This document shows, piece by piece, positions 1 to 7,049 of a stretch of 34,275 bases of DNA (position 1 is its first letter; each line of letters begins with the position of its first letter). The stretch comes from Bacteroides sp. GTDB lineage: Bacteria > Bacteroidota > Bacteroidia > Bacteroidales > Bacteroidaceae. Position numbers and translations under genes: made by a program. The notes beneath the pieces are model-generated. The model ran no database searches and was not told the origin of the DNA. It saw nothing but the letters and a program-made list of their open reading frames with translations. Location: positions 1 to 34,275 of the forward strand of contig SUXY01000033.1 in NCBI GenBank assembly GCA_015060705.1. Reading direction: 5' to 3'.

Positions 1-410
1 ATAAAATCATCGGTGAGCTTGGCTTGGATGACAAGACTGCCGCTAAGTTCAAGGATGTGTACAAAAAGTACATGACTGAAATGAACGATTTGCGAACAAA
101 GAACATGCCTAAGAAAGAAGGTGTACAACCGGAAGGCAAAAAGACTCCTGCAATGCCAACAGATGCCGAAGTAGACAAGATGATGCGTGAACGTTTCGCA
201 ACGAGCCGAAAGATGTTGGATATCCGCGAAAAGTATTACGATGAATTCCGCAAGTTCTTGGCACCGAAGCAAGTGCAGAAGATTTTTGACAAAGGTCAAA
301 TGAACCGTGGCAAGTTCAATAAGGAAATGAACCGTCGTGCGGGTATGAAAAAGATGGAAGATGGCAAGCGTAGCAATCATCAAAATCGACCGATGCCGAT
401 TCAAAAATAA
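1..410 (+). CDS. Partial Lys/Met-rich protein, possibly Spy/CpxP-like (3' end only)
   Basis: The reading frame is open from position 3 to the stop at 408-410, so the true start lies upstream of the window; the TTG at 24 is internal. The visible ~135 residues are very rich in Lys, Arg and Met and predicted largely helical. Two helix blocks can be seen, one around DDKTAAKFKDVYKKYM and one around REKYYDEFRKFLAPKQVQKI. That pattern (helix, basic linker, helix ending in a phrase like 'FLAPKQVQKI') resembles small periplasmic Spy/CpxP-like or LTxxQ-type proteins often found in Bacteroidales, sometimes beside an ECF sigma factor gene. The signal peptide and upstream partner are outside the window, so location and role are inference. 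A hairpin terminator follows directly. Confidence 0.6.
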   Translation, partial: KIIGELGLDDKTAAKFKDVYKKYMTEMNDLRTKNMPKKEGVQPEGKKTPAMPTDAEVDKMMRERFATSRKMLDIREKYYDEFRKFLAPKQVQKIFDKGQMNRGKFNKEMNRRAGMKKMEDGKRSNHQNRPMPIQK

Positions 411-427
411 TTGAATCTTATAGAAAG

Positions 428-460
428 AAAGGGGTACGGATAATATCTGTACCCTTTTCT
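428..460 (+). terminator. Rho-independent terminator after the partial gene
   Basis: GGGTAC at 432-437 pairs with GTACCC at 449-454. The stem is extended by flanking A/T and G-T pairs and is followed by a T-rich run (ttttctttt). It separates the first gene from the glucosaminidase promoter just downstream. Confidence 0.75.
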
Positions 461-490
461 TTTGCTTTTACAAATAAAGTTGTAAGTTTG
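461..490 (+). promoter_or_regulatory. Bacteroidetes-type promoter for the glucosaminidase gene
   Basis: TTTG at 461-464 (-33) and TAAGTTTG at 483-490 (-7, matching TAnnTTTG) are 18 bp apart, one short of the usual 19-21. Transcription would start about 15 nt before the ATG at 512. Confidence 0.6.
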
Positions 491-511
491 CGGTAAAATG
501 AATGAAAAACC

Positions 512-1393
512 ATGAAAAGACTGATATTTTCTCTTGTTTTGATTAGTTGTTGCTTGGCGATACAAGCGCAAACTCGCAATAAACAATACGAAGATTACAT
601 TAAGAAGTACCGAGAATTGGCGGTAGATGAGATGAAGAAGTATCATATTCCGGCCAGTATCACTTTGGCGCAAGGTTTGTTGGAGTCTGGAGCAGGACAA
701 AGTACCCTTGCCCGTAAATCGAACAATCATTTCGGCATCAAGTGTGGAAGCGACTGGAATGGCAAGACCGTAAGCCACGATGATGATGCGAGAGGAGAAT
801 GCTTCCGTGCATACAAGCATCCTAAACAATCTTACGAAGATCATTCCAAATTCTTGGCTGGACGTCCGCGTTATGCGTCGCTTTTCAAACTGAAAATCAC
901 GGATTACAAAGGGTGGGCAAGAGGTTTGAAGAAAGCCGGTTATGCTACCAATCCCCGTTATGCCGACCAACTCATTGATATCATCGAACTATACGATTTG
1001 GATAAATACGACAAAAAAGGCGGTTTGAAATGGATGAAAGAGAACCCGAATCCACACCAACCTTACATTGCCAATGATTTGGTGTATATTGTGGTGCGTG
1101 CAGGCGATAGCTGGAAATCCATTTCCAAGGAATTTGATATCAGCCAAAGTAAACTTCGCAAGTATAACGATTTATACAAGGGATATATCTTGCAAGTAGG
1201 TGACATTCTCTATCTGGAGAAGAAGAACAAGAAAGCTGGCAAAGAGCATATTGTCCACGTACTCCGAGCTGGGGAATCCATGTACAGCATTTCTCAGAAA
1301 TACGGCATCCGTTTGAAGAATCTTTATAAGTTGAACAAAATGGATGCAGAAGACCCAGCACCGGAAGTAGGAACTATCTTACGGTTGCGATAG
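512..1393 (+). CDS. Secreted glucosaminidase (GH73) with two LysM domains
   Basis: This is a 293-residue peptidoglycan hydrolase. Residues 1-20 form a signal peptide (MKRLIFSLVLISCCLAIQAQ), so the protein is exported. Residues ~25-165 match the mannosyl-glycoprotein endo-beta-N-acetylglucosaminidase fold (GH73): 'ITLAQGLLESGAGQSTLA' holds the likely catalytic Glu58 and is followed by 'NNHFGIKC'. Two LysM domains follow, beginning near 'YIVVRAGDSWKSISKEF' and 'HIVHVLRAGESMYSISQKY', each with the usual GDxL/GTxL-type ending. LysM modules bind N-acetylglucosamine chains, so the enzyme probably cleaves glycan strands during wall growth or division. It is monocistronic, with its own promoter upstream and a separate promoter for the next gene. 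The family call is firm; the exact bond cleaved is inferred. Confidence 0.92.
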   Translation: MKRLIFSLVLISCCLAIQAQTRNKQYEDYIKKYRELAVDEMKKYHIPASITLAQGLLESGAGQSTLARKSNNHFGIKCGSDWNGKTVSHDDDARGECFRAYKHPKQSYEDHSKFLAGRPRYASLFKLKITDYKGWARGLKKAGYATNPRYADQLIDIIELYDLDKYDKKGGLKWMKENPNPHQPYIANDLVYIVVRAGDSWKSISKEFDISQSKLRKYNDLYKGYILQVGDILYLEKKNKKAGKEHIVHVLRAGESMYSISQKYGIRLKNLYKLNKMDAEDPAPEVGTILRLR

Positions 1394-1435
1394 TGTTTTT
1401 TATAAATATAAGATAGATATCTGAAAAAATATGAC

Positions 1436-1443
1436 TACATTTG
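1436..1443 (+). promoter_or_regulatory. -7 box of the cytochrome/oxidoreductase operon
   Basis: TACATTTG matches TAnnTTTG and lies 33 nt before the ATG at 1477. No clear TTTG -33 box sits at the expected distance, so the promoter may need an activator. Confidence 0.5.
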
Positions 1444-1476
1444 TAGGTAATAATCGGATAATATCGAATAAAGGGT

Positions 1477-3000
1477 ATGTCAAAGGCTAGTAAAAGTAAA
1501 AAATATTTCTTGTTGGGATTAGGAGCAATCGTTATTGGATTTTCTTTGTTGATTGTATTCAATTGGATGTGGGACAAGAGTTCTACCAACGATTCGTGTA
1601 TGTCCTGTCACTACCATACCGATTCAGACACGAGTTGGAAACAGTCGGTGCATTACAATAGTAAGAGTGGTGTAATGACGGATTGTGCCGCTTGTCACCT
1701 TCCACCGAAGGGTACTTTGGATTATACCAAGGCCAAGCTATCTACCGGTATGCAGGATGTGTGGTCTTATCTCACCAAAAACAAGGAAGACATTGATTGG
1801 GAAAGCAAGGGGGAATTGGAATATGCCCAAAAGATTGTGTACAATGAATCTTGCAAGGCCTGTCACGTCAATATTTATCCCGAAGGTATCACCGATGAAG
1901 GGGTAACAGCTCACCTTTATTACGATGACAATGAAGAAAAACTTGGTTTGCAATGTATTAGTTGCCATTTGGATGCCGGACACTATAACCCGAATTACCA
2001 ACATTCTGCATTGAAGGAAGTGCCAAAGACCAGTGGTGAAATCTATGCTTCTGCCACTGAAATAAAGTCCTTTGAAAATTACATCGAAACCATTCCGGGA
2101 ACTTCGGCTTCCATTCGTATGATTGCCATTCCGGGTGGTACATTCACCATGGGGTCTCCGGATTCCGAACCTTTCCATAAAGCCGATGAAGCTCCTCAAA
2201 GAAAAGTAGAAGTATCTTCTTTCTTCATGGGCGAAATGGAAGTGACTTGGGATCAGTTTTGGGCCTTCTATGCTGAAACCATGTCGGAAGGTCGCACACC
2301 TCCAGCTGTAATCTATGCAAACAATACCCGTGAAGATCTGGATGCAGTCAGTGGTCCGACTCCTCCATTTGGTATTCCTGACCAAGGTTGGGGTATGGGG
2401 ACTCGTCCGGCTATTACAATGACACACTATTCAGCAGAAACCTTCTGTCAATGGCTTTCGCTCAAGACCGGTAAGAAATATCGTTTACCGACCGAAGCCG
2501 AATGGGAATATGCCGTTCGTGGAGGAACAACCACTCCTTACTTCTTCGAAGGTAGTCCAAGTGATTATACCAACGAAGGTTTCTGGAACGGAATCTTTGG
2601 TGCTGATACTACTCAAATTAACCGCTATGTTGTTTATGTAAACAATAGCAAGAACCGTTCCCAAGAGCCGAGCAAGGTACAAGCTAATCCGTTCGGTCTG
2701 AAGAACATGTTGGGTAATGTTATGGAGTATTGTTCGGATTGGTATGCCGAAGATGCTTATAGCCAATTGCAAGACGGTACCAAGGATCCGAAGGGACCGG
2801 AATCGGGTACGGAATATGTTGTAAGAGGGGGTACTTATGCTAGTGATGCAGCCGACCTTCGTAGTGCAGCTCGTAGCCATACCCGCCACGACGATTGGTT
2901 GCGTACTGACCCTCAAAATCCGAAGAGTATTTGGTGGTACTCGGATATCCGTAGCATCGGTTTCCGTGTCGTATGCGAATTGCCGGAAGAAATTAAGTAA
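1477..3000 (+). CDS. NapC/NirT-type tetraheme cytochrome c fused to a formylglycine-enzyme-like (SUMF1) domain
   Basis: This 507-residue protein has two parts. The N-terminal part has one membrane anchor (residues ~10-30) and four CxxCH heme c motifs: CMSCH (41-45), CAACH (70-74), CKACH (126-130) and CISCH (160-164). 'HYNSKSGVMTDCAACHLP' closely resembles NapC/NirT/NrfH quinol dehydrogenases, which pass electrons between menaquinol and periplasmic enzymes. From ~213 on it is a SUMF1 domain ('MIAIPGGTFTMGS', 'LPTEAEWEYAVRGG', 'GNVMEYCSDWY', 'GFRVV'). The two active-site cysteines of true formylglycine-generating enzymes are missing: the segment after RGG (450-452) reads TYASDAADLRSAARS. The domain is therefore more likely structural or ligand-binding than sulfatase-activating. 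It is first in a five-gene operon ending in cytochrome c maturation genes, which fits a heme protein. The electron-flow direction and partner are inference. Confidence 0.85.
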   Translation: MSKASKSKKYFLLGLGAIVIGFSLLIVFNWMWDKSSTNDSCMSCHYHTDSDTSWKQSVHYNSKSGVMTDCAACHLPPKGTLDYTKAKLSTGMQDVWSYLTKNKEDIDWESKGELEYAQKIVYNESCKACHVNIYPEGITDEGVTAHLYYDDNEEKLGLQCISCHLDAGHYNPNYQHSALKEVPKTSGEIYASATEIKSFENYIETIPGTSASIRMIAIPGGTFTMGSPDSEPFHKADEAPQRKVEVSSFFMGEMEVTWDQFWAFYAETMSEGRTPPAVIYANNTREDLDAVSGPTPPFGIPDQGWGMGTRPAITMTHYSAETFCQWLSLKTGKKYRLPTEAEWEYAVRGGTTTPYFFEGSPSDYTNEGFWNGIFGADTTQINRYVVYVNNSKNRSQEPSKVQANPFGLKNMLGNVMEYCSDWYAEDAYSQLQDGTKDPKGPESGTEYVVRGGTYASDAADLRSAARSHTRHDDWLRTDPQNPKSIWWYSDIRSIGFRVVCELPEEIK

Positions 3001-3024
3001 AATATAATCTTAAAAGTAGATACT

Positions 3025-4380
3025 ATGAGTGAAGAAAAAATGAATAGAAGAGGCTTCTTGAAAGCGTCTACCGTATTAGGTGTAGGTAGTGTTGTTGGAG
3101 CTTCTGCACTGCTTTCTGCATGTAAGGATGGTAATGGATTGGTTCCATTGAAGCAACCGGGTGAGTTTTATGTTCCTGAGTTGCCGGATAAGGCGATGGA
3201 TGGTAAGGAATTGAAAGTGGGTCTGATTGGTTGCGGTGGACGCGGTAATGGAGCCATCGACGATTTGTTCAATGCGGCTAATGGTATTATAGTACATGCA
3301 TTGGGTGACGTGTTTGCCGACCGTGTAGAAAGTACTCGCAAGAATATTCAGGAAAAACATCATCAGGATGTACCGGCTGAAAATTGCTTCATCGGATTCG
3401 ATGCTTACAAGCAAGTCATCGACTCGGGTGTAGATATGGTGATTTTGACCACTCCTCCTGTATTCCGTCCGCTTCATTTTCAGTATGCAACTCAAAAGGG
3501 TAAGCACTCGTTCTTGGAAAAACCGATTGCAGTCGATGCAAAAGGTTATCGTACCATCATGGCAACAGCCAAGCAGGCACAAGCCAAGAATTTGAGTGTC
3601 ATTACAGGTACTCAGCGTCATCACCAACGTCCGTATGTAGAAGCCAACAAGTTGATTCAAGCCGGTTATATCGGTGAAATCACTGGTGGTAATGTTTATT
3701 GGAACCAATCCATGCTTTGGTATAGAAACCGTGAAAAAGGTTGGAGCGATATGGAATGGATGATTCGTGACTGGGTAAACTGGAAATGGTTGTCGGGTGA
3801 CCATATTGTAGAACAACATGTACACAATATCGATGTATTCTTGTGGATGTCAGGTTATCGGGTAGCTAAGGCAACCGGTTTTGGTAGTCGTCAGCGCCGT
3901 ATTACTGGTGACCAATACGATAATTTCAGTGTAGATTATGAAATGGAAAACGGTGTCCACTTACATAGTATGTGTCGTCAGTTGGATGGTTGCAGCAACC
4001 TGGTAGGTGAATATATCCAAGGAACCAAGGGCTCATGGAATAGTGTGAGCCATGAAATTAAGGACCTCAAGGGTAATGTCATTTGGAAATACGATGAAGA
4101 AGCAGCCAAGGCTGAATTCCAGCAACATAATCCATATGTACTCGAACATGTAGATTGGGTGAACCACATTCGTAAGGGTACAGCTCATGATGAAGCGACC
4201 GAATGTGCTATTTCCAGTTTGGTAGGTGTGATGGGACGTGAGTCGGCTTACAAGGGAAGCACCATTACTTGGGACGAAATGAGTCAGTCGGATTTGGACT
4301 ACATGCCGGAGAAACTCGAATTGGGTGCTATGGATATGTCGAAACATCAGGTAGAAGTACCGGGTAAGGAACAGAAATAA
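3025..4380 (+). CDS. Tat-exported Gfo/Idh/MocA family oxidoreductase (lipoprotein)
   Basis: This 451-residue protein begins with a twin-arginine signal (RR at 8-9 in 'MNRRGFLKAS') and a lipobox-like 'LLSAC' with Cys33. It is thus probably folded with its cofactor in the cytoplasm, exported, and lipid-anchored. The Rossmann motif 'KVGLIGCGGRGNG' lies at ~64-76 and the family EKP motif at 165-167. 'EQHVHNIDVFLW' (~263-274) holds the probable catalytic His. Family members oxidise or reduce sugars, cyclitols and glycosides using NAD(P); some exported members keep the nicotinamide tightly bound and transfer electrons elsewhere, as in 3-keto-glycoside chemistry. It starts 24 nt after the tetraheme cytochrome gene and ends 7 nt before a TIM-barrel gene, suggesting that substrate electrons are exchanged with the cytochrome. 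The substrate is unknown. M6 (3040) is an alternative start nearer the RR motif. Confidence 0.88.
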   Translation: MSEEKMNRRGFLKASTVLGVGSVVGASALLSACKDGNGLVPLKQPGEFYVPELPDKAMDGKELKVGLIGCGGRGNGAIDDLFNAANGIIVHALGDVFADRVESTRKNIQEKHHQDVPAENCFIGFDAYKQVIDSGVDMVILTTPPVFRPLHFQYATQKGKHSFLEKPIAVDAKGYRTIMATAKQAQAKNLSVITGTQRHHQRPYVEANKLIQAGYIGEITGGNVYWNQSMLWYRNREKGWSDMEWMIRDWVNWKWLSGDHIVEQHVHNIDVFLWMSGYRVAKATGFGSRQRRITGDQYDNFSVDYEMENGVHLHSMCRQLDGCSNLVGEYIQGTKGSWNSVSHEIKDLKGNVIWKYDEEAAKAEFQQHNPYVLEHVDWVNHIRKGTAHDEATECAISSLVGVMGRESAYKGSTITWDEMSQSDLDYMPEKLELGAMDMSKHQVEVPGKEQK

Positions 4381-4387
4381 GGGAACT

Positions 4388-5305
4388 ATGGATAGAAGAA
4401 AATTTATCACCAACTCGATGTTGGGCGCTGCTTCAGTTGCAGTTGCCGCTTCAAGTACATCTTTACTTACTTCATGCGCTTCGGCGGAAAAGAAGATTGA
4501 AGTACCTTCACCGGAACTCCGTTTGTCTTTCCAGGAAGGTATCGCACCGGGTGAAAGCTTGACTGAAAAGTTGGATTATATGGAAAGCTTGGGAGTCGTA
4601 GGTCTGGAACCGGGTGGAGGTAATCTGGCTGGTAGAGTGAATGAACTTCAGCAAGCACTTTCCGGTAGAAACATCCAAATTTCGGCTATTTGTGCTGGTT
4701 TTGGTGGCTTTATCTTGGCGGAAGACCCGAAGGTAAAGGCTGAATTTGATTCTACCATGCGTGATATCATTGCTGCTGCTGGCGAATTGGGTTCTACCGG
4801 TGTGATTATGGTGCCGGCCTTCAATTGGCAGAACGGTAGCAAGCCTCATACGTTGGAAACTCGTGAATACCTTTGCGAACAGATGCATGAATTGGGAGAA
4901 TATGCCTTGAAGCATAAGACCACTGTCATCTTGGAACCATTGAACCGCAAGGAAGCTCATTACCTTCGTCAGGTAGCCGATGCGGCTGCTATCTGCCGTG
5001 ACTCCAAGAGTGCCGGTGTGAAGTGTATGGGTGACTTCTGGCACATGCAGGAAGAAACTTCCGATTATGCAGCGTTCCTTTCGGCTGGTAAGGAATACTT
5101 GCAACATGTCCATGTAGCGAGCCGTGGTCGTCGCATCATGCCGGGTGAGGACGGTGAACTTGACAATTATGTGGAAGGTTTCCGTGCCTTGAAGCAATTG
5201 GAATATCCATACTATGTAAGTTTTGAATGTGGTACCAAGGGGGATCGCAACCAAACCGTTAAGGCGGCTGTGGAATTGCTCCATGCCCAGTGGGAACAAG
5301 CATAA
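4388..5305 (+). CDS. Tat-exported sugar isomerase/epimerase-like TIM barrel protein
   Basis: This 305-residue protein carries a Tat-type signal (RR at 3-4, hydrophobic stretch, 'LLTSC' lipobox with Cys30), matching the export route of the gene before it. The mature part fits the xylose-isomerase-like TIM barrel superfamily (AP endonuclease 2 / sugar phosphate isomerase). Likely metal ligands lie in 'VILEPLNR' (Glu), 'GDFWHM' (Asp, His), 'HVHVASRGRR' (His) and 'VSFECG' (Glu). Relatives isomerise or epimerise keto sugars, and some act on 3-keto-sugars made by Gfo/Idh/MocA partners. An exported phosphate-sugar isomerase would make little sense, so an unphosphorylated sugar substrate is more likely. 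It is third in the operon with 7-nt gaps on both sides. The exact reaction is not known. Confidence 0.82.
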   Translation: MDRRKFITNSMLGAASVAVAASSTSLLTSCASAEKKIEVPSPELRLSFQEGIAPGESLTEKLDYMESLGVVGLEPGGGNLAGRVNELQQALSGRNIQISAICAGFGGFILAEDPKVKAEFDSTMRDIIAAAGELGSTGVIMVPAFNWQNGSKPHTLETREYLCEQMHELGEYALKHKTTVILEPLNRKEAHYLRQVADAAAICRDSKSAGVKCMGDFWHMQEETSDYAAFLSAGKEYLQHVHVASRGRRIMPGEDGELDNYVEGFRALKQLEYPYYVSFECGTKGDRNQTVKAAVELLHAQWEQA

Positions 5306-5312
5306 ACGGACG

Positions 5313-6206
5313 ATGCTTTCCCGACGATATAAACAAATGATTGGACGCTGTGCCCTACTATTTCTAGTAGGCACAGCGTTGCAATTTATGTGGGGGAATG
5401 TAGATGCTTCCTTCCTGATTTACCCATGGAATCTTTGTGTAGCGGTCAATTATCTGTATTTGCATATTCTGATGTATTTTTATGCTGGTAAGTATCCTTG
5501 GGTCAAGACGTTATACGACCGACCGGCAACTCTTTCTTCTTTGTTCTCTTTATTGATACTGACACTTGTTTTCGGACTGGTCAGACAAGACGGTTCTACG
5601 GACAGTATATTGGGAATGCTCGGCTTTACCCGGATGTCCTCATCCTGGATCTTTGTCCTGTATCTTCTTCATTTCTTGACAGCTTTAGGTATGAAGGTGA
5701 TAGATGACATGGTTCATTGGAGGAAACGGAATCTTCCGGTCGTGTTGATGCATGTGGCATGCTACGTAGTTATGCTTTCTTCCGTTTTAAGTAGTGGGGA
5801 AAAAGTTCGGGTCAGGGTGACAGCGGCAGAGAATGCTTCGATCAGTATGGGAATCACAGAAAATCGAAAGATGTACGAGCTTCCTTTTACTCTGACACTC
5901 AAGGAATTCTCTATGGAGGGAGATTCTCTTCGTATGTATTATTTGTCCAAAGTAGCTATTACGGATGAAGAGGGTACTCAAGAAGCCAATATCTTGGTCA
6001 ATCATCCCGCTAGCATCGGAGCTTGGCGAATTTACCAGGCCGGATACGATCAGGTTCAAGGTCGATGGATCAGTATTTTTGAATGTGTAAAGGATGGTTG
6101 GTATCCCCTTATACAAGTAGCCATGTGGGTAATTTTGATAGGCGGTGTGTGGATGATGTTTGGGGGATGGAATCAACGGAAAAGAAAGAAGGAGGACAAG
6201 GCATGA
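5313..6206 (+). CDS. ResB-like cytochrome c biogenesis protein (system II)
   Basis: About 297 residues. The ATG at 5313 is chosen because it follows the previous stop by 7 nt, whereas an upstream in-frame start would overlap the TIM-barrel gene by more than 80 nt. There are four hydrophobic segments in the first ~165 residues ('LLFLVGTALQFMWG', 'LCVAVNYLYLHILMYFYAG', 'LFSLLILTLVFGLV', 'IFVLYLLHFLTALGM'), a soluble domain ('FTLTLKEFSMEGDSLRMYYLSKVAI...NHPASIGAWRIYQAGYD'), and a last membrane segment near the C-terminus. That layout, with a periplasmic domain containing 'NHP...WRIYQ.GYD', is typical of the short Bacteroidetes ResB/Ccs1 proteins that bring apocytochrome c to the heme ligation site. 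It overlaps ccsA by four bases (ATGA). Likely client: the tetraheme protein of the same operon. Confidence 0.8.
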   Translation: MLSRRYKQMIGRCALLFLVGTALQFMWGNVDASFLIYPWNLCVAVNYLYLHILMYFYAGKYPWVKTLYDRPATLSSLFSLLILTLVFGLVRQDGSTDSILGMLGFTRMSSSWIFVLYLLHFLTALGMKVIDDMVHWRKRNLPVVLMHVACYVVMLSSVLSSGEKVRVRVTAAENASISMGITENRKMYELPFTLTLKEFSMEGDSLRMYYLSKVAITDEEGTQEANILVNHPASIGAWRIYQAGYDQVQGRWISIFECVKDGWYPLIQVAMWVILIGGVWMMFGGWNQRKRKKEDKA

Positions 6207-6982
6207 GTTGGGAAAGTTTTATTTATTATGCGTTGCTATCCGGTTTGTGTTGGCTGGCAGGAGCTATCCTGGCTTTTCGAGATAAACGAAACATGGCGAT
6301 GACCTTTACCGGCTTGGGTTCCTTGGTTTTCTTCGTCTATATCGTAGGTCTGTGGATCAGTTTAGAACGTCCCCCTTTACGTACCATGGGAGAAACCCGC
6401 CTCTGGTATTCGTTCTTCTTGTCCATGATTGGTGGAGTACTCTATGCCAAATGTCGCTATCGTTGGATATTGGGGTTCAGTACCTTGATGTCTTTGGTCT
6501 TTGTACTTGTCAATCTGTTGAAGCCTGAAATTCATAGCAAGGCATTGATGCCCGCTCTTCAGAGTGTGTGGTTTGTCCCCCACGTTATAGTATATATGTT
6601 TTCTTATGCTCTACTGGGAGCAGTTACTCTGTTTGCTATTTACTTGTGGTTCAGAAAGACCCCCGAAGAAGCTTCCGACAAGGAATTGGGTATCTGTGAT
6701 GGATTGGTCAGAGTAGGGTGGAGTTTCCTTACTTTGGGCATGACCATGGGAGCGTTGTGGGCGAAAGAAGCGTGGGGAGACTATTGGAGTTGGGACCCCA
6801 AAGAAACCTGGGCATTTGCCACTTGGCTTAGCTATCTCTTTTATTTACACCTCCGTCCGTCTTGCAAACATCAGGATTTCTTGTTCGCTTGGTTGATCTT
6901 TTCATTCATTTTGCTTCAGATGTGTTGGTGGGGAATCAACTATCTTCCGTCAGCACAAGGTACAAGTATTCATACATATTAA
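6203..6982 (+). CDS. ccsA: CcsA-type cytochrome c biogenesis protein (heme ligation)
   Basis: This 259-residue multi-pass membrane protein completes the system II cytochrome c synthetase with the ResB-like gene before it. The tryptophan-rich heme-handling motif 'KEAWGDYWSWDPKETWAFATW' is present at ~188-207, and the C-terminus ends in 'TSIHTY', holding one of the conserved external histidines. The ATG at 6203 is chosen over an upstream in-frame ATG because it makes the coupled ATGA overlap and has a strong purine-rich site (aaggaggacaag) just before it, unusual for Bacteroidales. CcsA exports heme and attaches it to CxxCH cysteines. It is last in the operon; the next gene has its own -7 box. 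Confidence 0.9.
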   Translation: MSWESFIYYALLSGLCWLAGAILAFRDKRNMAMTFTGLGSLVFFVYIVGLWISLERPPLRTMGETRLWYSFFLSMIGGVLYAKCRYRWILGFSTLMSLVFVLVNLLKPEIHSKALMPALQSVWFVPHVIVYMFSYALLGAVTLFAIYLWFRKTPEEASDKELGICDGLVRVGWSFLTLGMTMGALWAKEAWGDYWSWDPKETWAFATWLSYLFYLHLRPSCKHQDFLFAWLIFSFILLQMCWWGINYLPSAQGTSIHTY

Positions 6983-7014
6983 TGAAAAAATGTATGGATT
7001 TTAAAATTAATGTT

Positions 7015-7022
7015 TATCTTTG
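7015..7022 (+). promoter_or_regulatory. -7 box for the M28-like peptidase gene
   Basis: TATCTTTG matches TAnnTTTG and places the transcript start near 7029, which rules out the TTG at 7020 as a start codon and leaves ATG 7041 or 7050. No good TTTG lies at the expected -33 distance. Confidence 0.55.
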
Positions 7023-7049
7023 CCGCCAATTAATTTAAAAATGATAGGC

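Noticed and set aside
401-970. A minus-strand frame of 189 codons over the glucosaminidase start
   Set aside because: It covers the promoter, terminator and signal peptide of the real gene; no motif.
1477-2050. Nitrite reductase module (NrfH with NrfA)
   Set aside because: The NapC-like part would fit NrfH, but no pentaheme NrfA gene follows; the partner genes are sugar-type enzymes.
2100-3000. True formylglycine-generating enzyme for sulfatases
   Set aside because: The two active-site cysteines are absent and no sulfatase gene is in the window.
4508-5374. A 288-codon minus-strand frame across the TIM-barrel gene
   Set aside because: Antisense to a well-supported gene within an operon, with no motif and a Thr/His/Arg-rich shadow composition.
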